Assembly: GCA_903826405.1 (NCBI GenBank) | Contig: CAIKEH010000005.1 | Location: 62,001 to 126,000 of the forward strand | Length of the DNA stretch: 64,000 nt | Source: an uncultured bacterium | GTDB taxonomy: Bacteria > Bacteroidota > Bacteroidia > Chitinophagales > Chitinophagaceae | Direction of reading: 5' to 3' | In this document: piece after piece, positions 61,623-64,000 of the stretch | Position numbering within the stretch: the first letter of the stretch is position 1 | Layout: every line of letters begins with the position of its first letter | Made by a program: the position numbers and the translations under genes | The notes under the pieces: model-generated | Database searches by the model: none | Seen by the model: the letters and a program-made list of their open reading frames with translations, nothing else | Told to the model about the DNA's origin: nothing

Positions 61623-64000
61623 TTATTGTTTGCCACTTTTTTCGAGCATCTTTACTTGATCCAACTTTTCCTGAGCTTCGTTTTTCAACTCCGTGATCTT
61701 ACAGTTGTCGACCACACTCTGCAAAGTGGCTTTCGCATTGAAATAATCTTTCTGCCGAATGAAAAGATCTCCCAATAAGATATAAGCTTTCGTGATCCAG
61801 TAATCGTAAGAGCCGGACTTGCTGATGGTCTCGAATGCGGCTTTTTCTGCATTCGTCCAATCCTGTAACTGGAAATAGGTTTCGGCTATACGGTAGCGTG
61901 CCTCTGCACCCAGAACAGCCTTGTTGACGGCCACAACTTCCCGGTAGGCGGACTGGGCTTCTGCAAACCTTCCCTGAGCTCCCAATGAATGAGCGACCAC
62001 CATGCCGGCAAGCGCCTTGTCATCCGTACTGATGGATCTTTCCCGGAGGAGTTCCTGGGCGTTACCTTCCGCTTCTTTCCATTTCTGCTGCTGGTACTGA
62101 CTGCGTAAGAGACCCCGCATGGCATCGAGCCGTTGCTCACGGTTACCTGTAACTGATTTAGACAGGGCGAAATACCTCTCGGCATCGGGATAATCCTGCA
62201 ATTCGAAATAGTATACATGTGCGGCTTGCTGGCTGGACTTTTCCAGGTATTTGCCGGATCCCTGATCCGCAAGTCTGGCATAGCTGGCAGCCGCATTCTT
62301 CCAATCCTTCCTTGTGGCATAGATACCAGCGCGCATATTCTCGGCATCCTGATGGAATTGACCATCGGGATATTTTTGCAGGTAACTATTTATGGATTCC
62401 AGCGCAGTTCCCGGATCTGAAGCATATCGGCTTTCAACGGATGCGAATGCCAGTGAATCTTCCTGATCCTTAGTCACGGTTTGATTGGCGGAACGGAGAA
62501 ACTCCACATATTCCGATGTCTTTCCTTCCTCAACATAAATGGCTTTTGCGTTCTCCAAAGCCTCATTTGCTTCGGAGGAATGGGGATAATCAGCGATGAG
62601 TTTCTTATAGCTGTTCAGCGACTCCTTATTATTATCCAGATTGAACCAGGCGATTCCCTGCTTAAGTAAAGCCTTGGGCTTCAGACCATCCTGGTTGCCG
62701 TCAGACCTGACCACACGAGCCAGATAAGGAAGTGCATCCCTGAATTTCTCATCCCCCATGTAGGTATTCGCGATCTCCATGTTTACGGTGGTCACCAGAT
62801 CGGAAGCGGGATACTTCTGTTCGAATGTCTTCAGAATATTCAACTTTTCATTACCGTTTGCAACACCTGCGATCAGGGCATTCTGGTAAGTCGCATAGTC
62901 GGCGGAAGGCCAGGAATAGGTAAGGGCATTGCTATAGTAGCTCTTGGCCTTGGTGAAATCCCTGCTCATGAAATAACAATCCGCAGTCCGCATAAAGGCA
63001 TCCTGAACCAATTCCGGAGATCGCAGAGCAGCACCCTTTGCGATCGGCTCAAATAAACCTGATGCCGCCTTGTAATTCTCCTTGCGCAGATAGCAATAAC
63101 CTAGATTATACTGGGCGTGTGAAACACTGGCATCGCCTTCAGCTGACGGGGAAGCCAGATAAGCATTGTACGATCGAATGGCGTCGTCCACCCTGCCTTG
63201 CCTGTAAGCGATCTCTCCTTTCCAGAAATGGGATGCCCCTGTGATAGATGGGATGGTGCTGCTTTTCAACGACCTATCCAACAGCGCATCTGCACCGTCG
63301 AGGTCCTGATCGTTGATGAGTTCCATAGCACGTCCGAATGCCACCTTCCCATATACATTCTTCGTGCTCTCCGAAGGATCTTTGACGGACCCCAACATGG
63401 TCATGGCTTCACGATAATTATTCGTGTTGGCGAGAAGGCTGACCATCAATTCGCGTGCCTCTTTATTATAAGCAGAACCGGGGTATTCTTCGATGAATAT
63501 CCTGAGTTCGTTCAACGCAATATCCTGATGACCCAGTTCATAGGAAAGTTTGGCATATTGGAATCGGGAGATCTCACGTTGACCGGGGTTGCTGCTGTTC
63601 GAGGCACAGAAAGCGAAAGCATTCCTGGCCTGGGCACGGTCACCCAATTTCAGGTAGGCATCACCGAGTAGATACATGGCACTCTGACTGAGCGAATCCT
63701 CACTGCCACTCAGCTTCCTGAAGCCTTCGGTGGACTTGGCATATTTACCTGTGGAATAGTAGGCATAGCTGAGTTCATAGAGCGACTCTCTACTGGGGTT
63801 TGCTGCACTTTTGACGGTCTGTTCCAGATAAGGGATCGCCTTTTCGTATTGTCGGCTCTCGAAGTATGCATGCCCCATCAGTTGCTTGAGTTCAGGGTCA
63901 TATACCGCGGACCCTTTACCGATGGTGGACTCCGCATATTCCAGTGCCTGCTTCTTCTTGCCTTGCATGTAGTAGATGCTGGCAATGTAATAAGGGACGA
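61623..64000 (-). CDS. Large TPR-repeat protein (5' partial)
   Basis: At least 791 residues of tetratricopeptide repeats, running beyond the right window edge; the ATG at 63968 is internal because the frame continues upstream as VPYYIASIYYMQGKKKQALE. The repeats have the canonical TPR pattern (for example FRKLSGSEDSLSQSAMYLLG, LYELSYAYYSTGKYAKSTEG), at least 15 to 20 of them. The C-terminal tail is charged. The family resembles periplasmic TPR proteins of outer-membrane assembly and lipoprotein complexes. It lies upstream of the barrel gene by 16 bases, and a shared role in envelope assembly is plausible. Confidence 0.9.
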   Translation of the reverse strand, partial: VPYYIASIYYMQGKKKQALEYAESTIGKGSAVYDPELKQLMGHAYFESRQYEKAIPYLEQTVKSAANPSRESLYELSYAYYSTGKYAKSTEGFRKLSGSEDSLSQSAMYLLGDAYLKLGDRAQARNAFAFCASNSSNPGQREISRFQYAKLSYELGHQDIALNELRIFIEEYPGSAYNKEARELMVSLLANTNNYREAMTMLGSVKDPSESTKNVYGKVAFGRAMELINDQDLDGADALLDRSLKSSTIPSITGASHFWKGEIAYRQGRVDDAIRSYNAYLASPSAEGDASVSHAQYNLGYCYLRKENYKAASGLFEPIAKGAALRSPELVQDAFMRTADCYFMSRDFTKAKSYYSNALTYSWPSADYATYQNALIAGVANGNEKLNILKTFEQKYPASDLVTTVNMEIANTYMGDEKFRDALPYLARVVRSDGNQDGLKPKALLKQGIAWFNLDNNKESLNSYKKLIADYPHSSEANEALENAKAIYVEEGKTSEYVEFLRSANQTVTKDQEDSLAFASVESRYASDPGTALESINSYLQKYPDGQFHQDAENMRAGIYATRKDWKNAAASYARLADQGSGKYLEKSSQQAAHVYYFELQDYPDAERYFALSKSVTGNREQRLDAMRGLLRSQYQQQKWKEAEGNAQELLRERSISTDDKALAGMVVAHSLGAQGRFAEAQSAYREVVAVNKAVLGAEARYRIAETYFQLQDWTNAEKAAFETISKSGSYDYWITKAYILLGDLFIRQKDYFNAKATLQSVVDNCKITELKNEAQEKLDQVKMLEKSGKQ

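Noticed and set aside
1-64000. tRNA, rRNA, CRISPR, transposase, phage or integron features
   Set aside because: No cloverleaf-like sequence, spaced repeat array, transposase or integrase motif was found in any intergenic region.

Overview
The window is a gene-dense chromosomal segment from a member of the Bacteroidota, most like the Chitinophagaceae or a neighbouring Chitinophagia/Sphingobacteriia lineage. The evidence is: SdhC-SdhA-SdhB of the Bacteroidota type, a long signal peptidase I with an extra N-terminal membrane module, a BlaI/M56 pair whose M56 protein ends in a plug-like tail, HU-CCDC81-like and SprA-like outer-membrane proteins, a general lack of Shine-Dalgarno sequences, and repeated Bacteroidota promoter boxes (TAnnTTTG at -7, TTTG or TTG about 17-20 bases upstream). 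I see no tRNA, rRNA, CRISPR array, transposase or phage gene.

Layout. 1-5252: RND efflux system (adaptor, HAE1 pump, TolC), with the adaptor cut by the window edge. 5351-7618: signal peptidase I, then an AT-rich patch with a small membrane protein. 7882-11236: TonB-dependent receptor and a sigma-54-type response regulator without a DNA-binding domain. 11350-19189: central metabolism and glycan genes (pyruvate dehydrogenase E1 beta, thiolase, pullulanase, GTP-dependent PEP carboxykinase, a six-hairpin glycosidase). 19453-20137: dodecin, then a probable decayed gene. 20202-26220: three-gene planctomycete-type cytochrome cluster (PSCyt1/PSCyt2/PSD1, DUF1501, and a DUF2231/cytochrome/LRR/chitobiase-like protein). 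26278-34768: housekeeping genes (dnaG, M48 lipoprotein, plsY, prmA, pnp, rpsO) and two small conserved proteins. 34883-37763: two glycosyltransferases facing ftsE.

37862-40010 is the most unusual locus: a BlaI-type repressor with two operator-like palindromes over its own promoter, overlapping a gene that fuses a BlaR1/M56 membrane metalloprotease to a complete N-acetylmuramoyl-L-alanine amidase domain and a plug-like tail. It reads as a one-protein cell-wall sensor and effector. 40004-43220: AIR synthase, ribF and holA. 43641-50564: a membrane-anchored coiled-coil protein, a 1155-residue outer-membrane protein and a secreted glycosidase-like protein. 50705-54224: succinate dehydrogenase/fumarate reductase operon. 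54355-58337: a small conserved protein, murQ, an amino-sugar kinase and a C-terminal processing protease, together suggesting muropeptide recycling. 58340-64000: methyltransferase, HU-like membrane protein, outer-membrane barrel and a large TPR protein that runs off the right edge.

Product names rest on motifs read by eye. No database search or structure prediction was possible.
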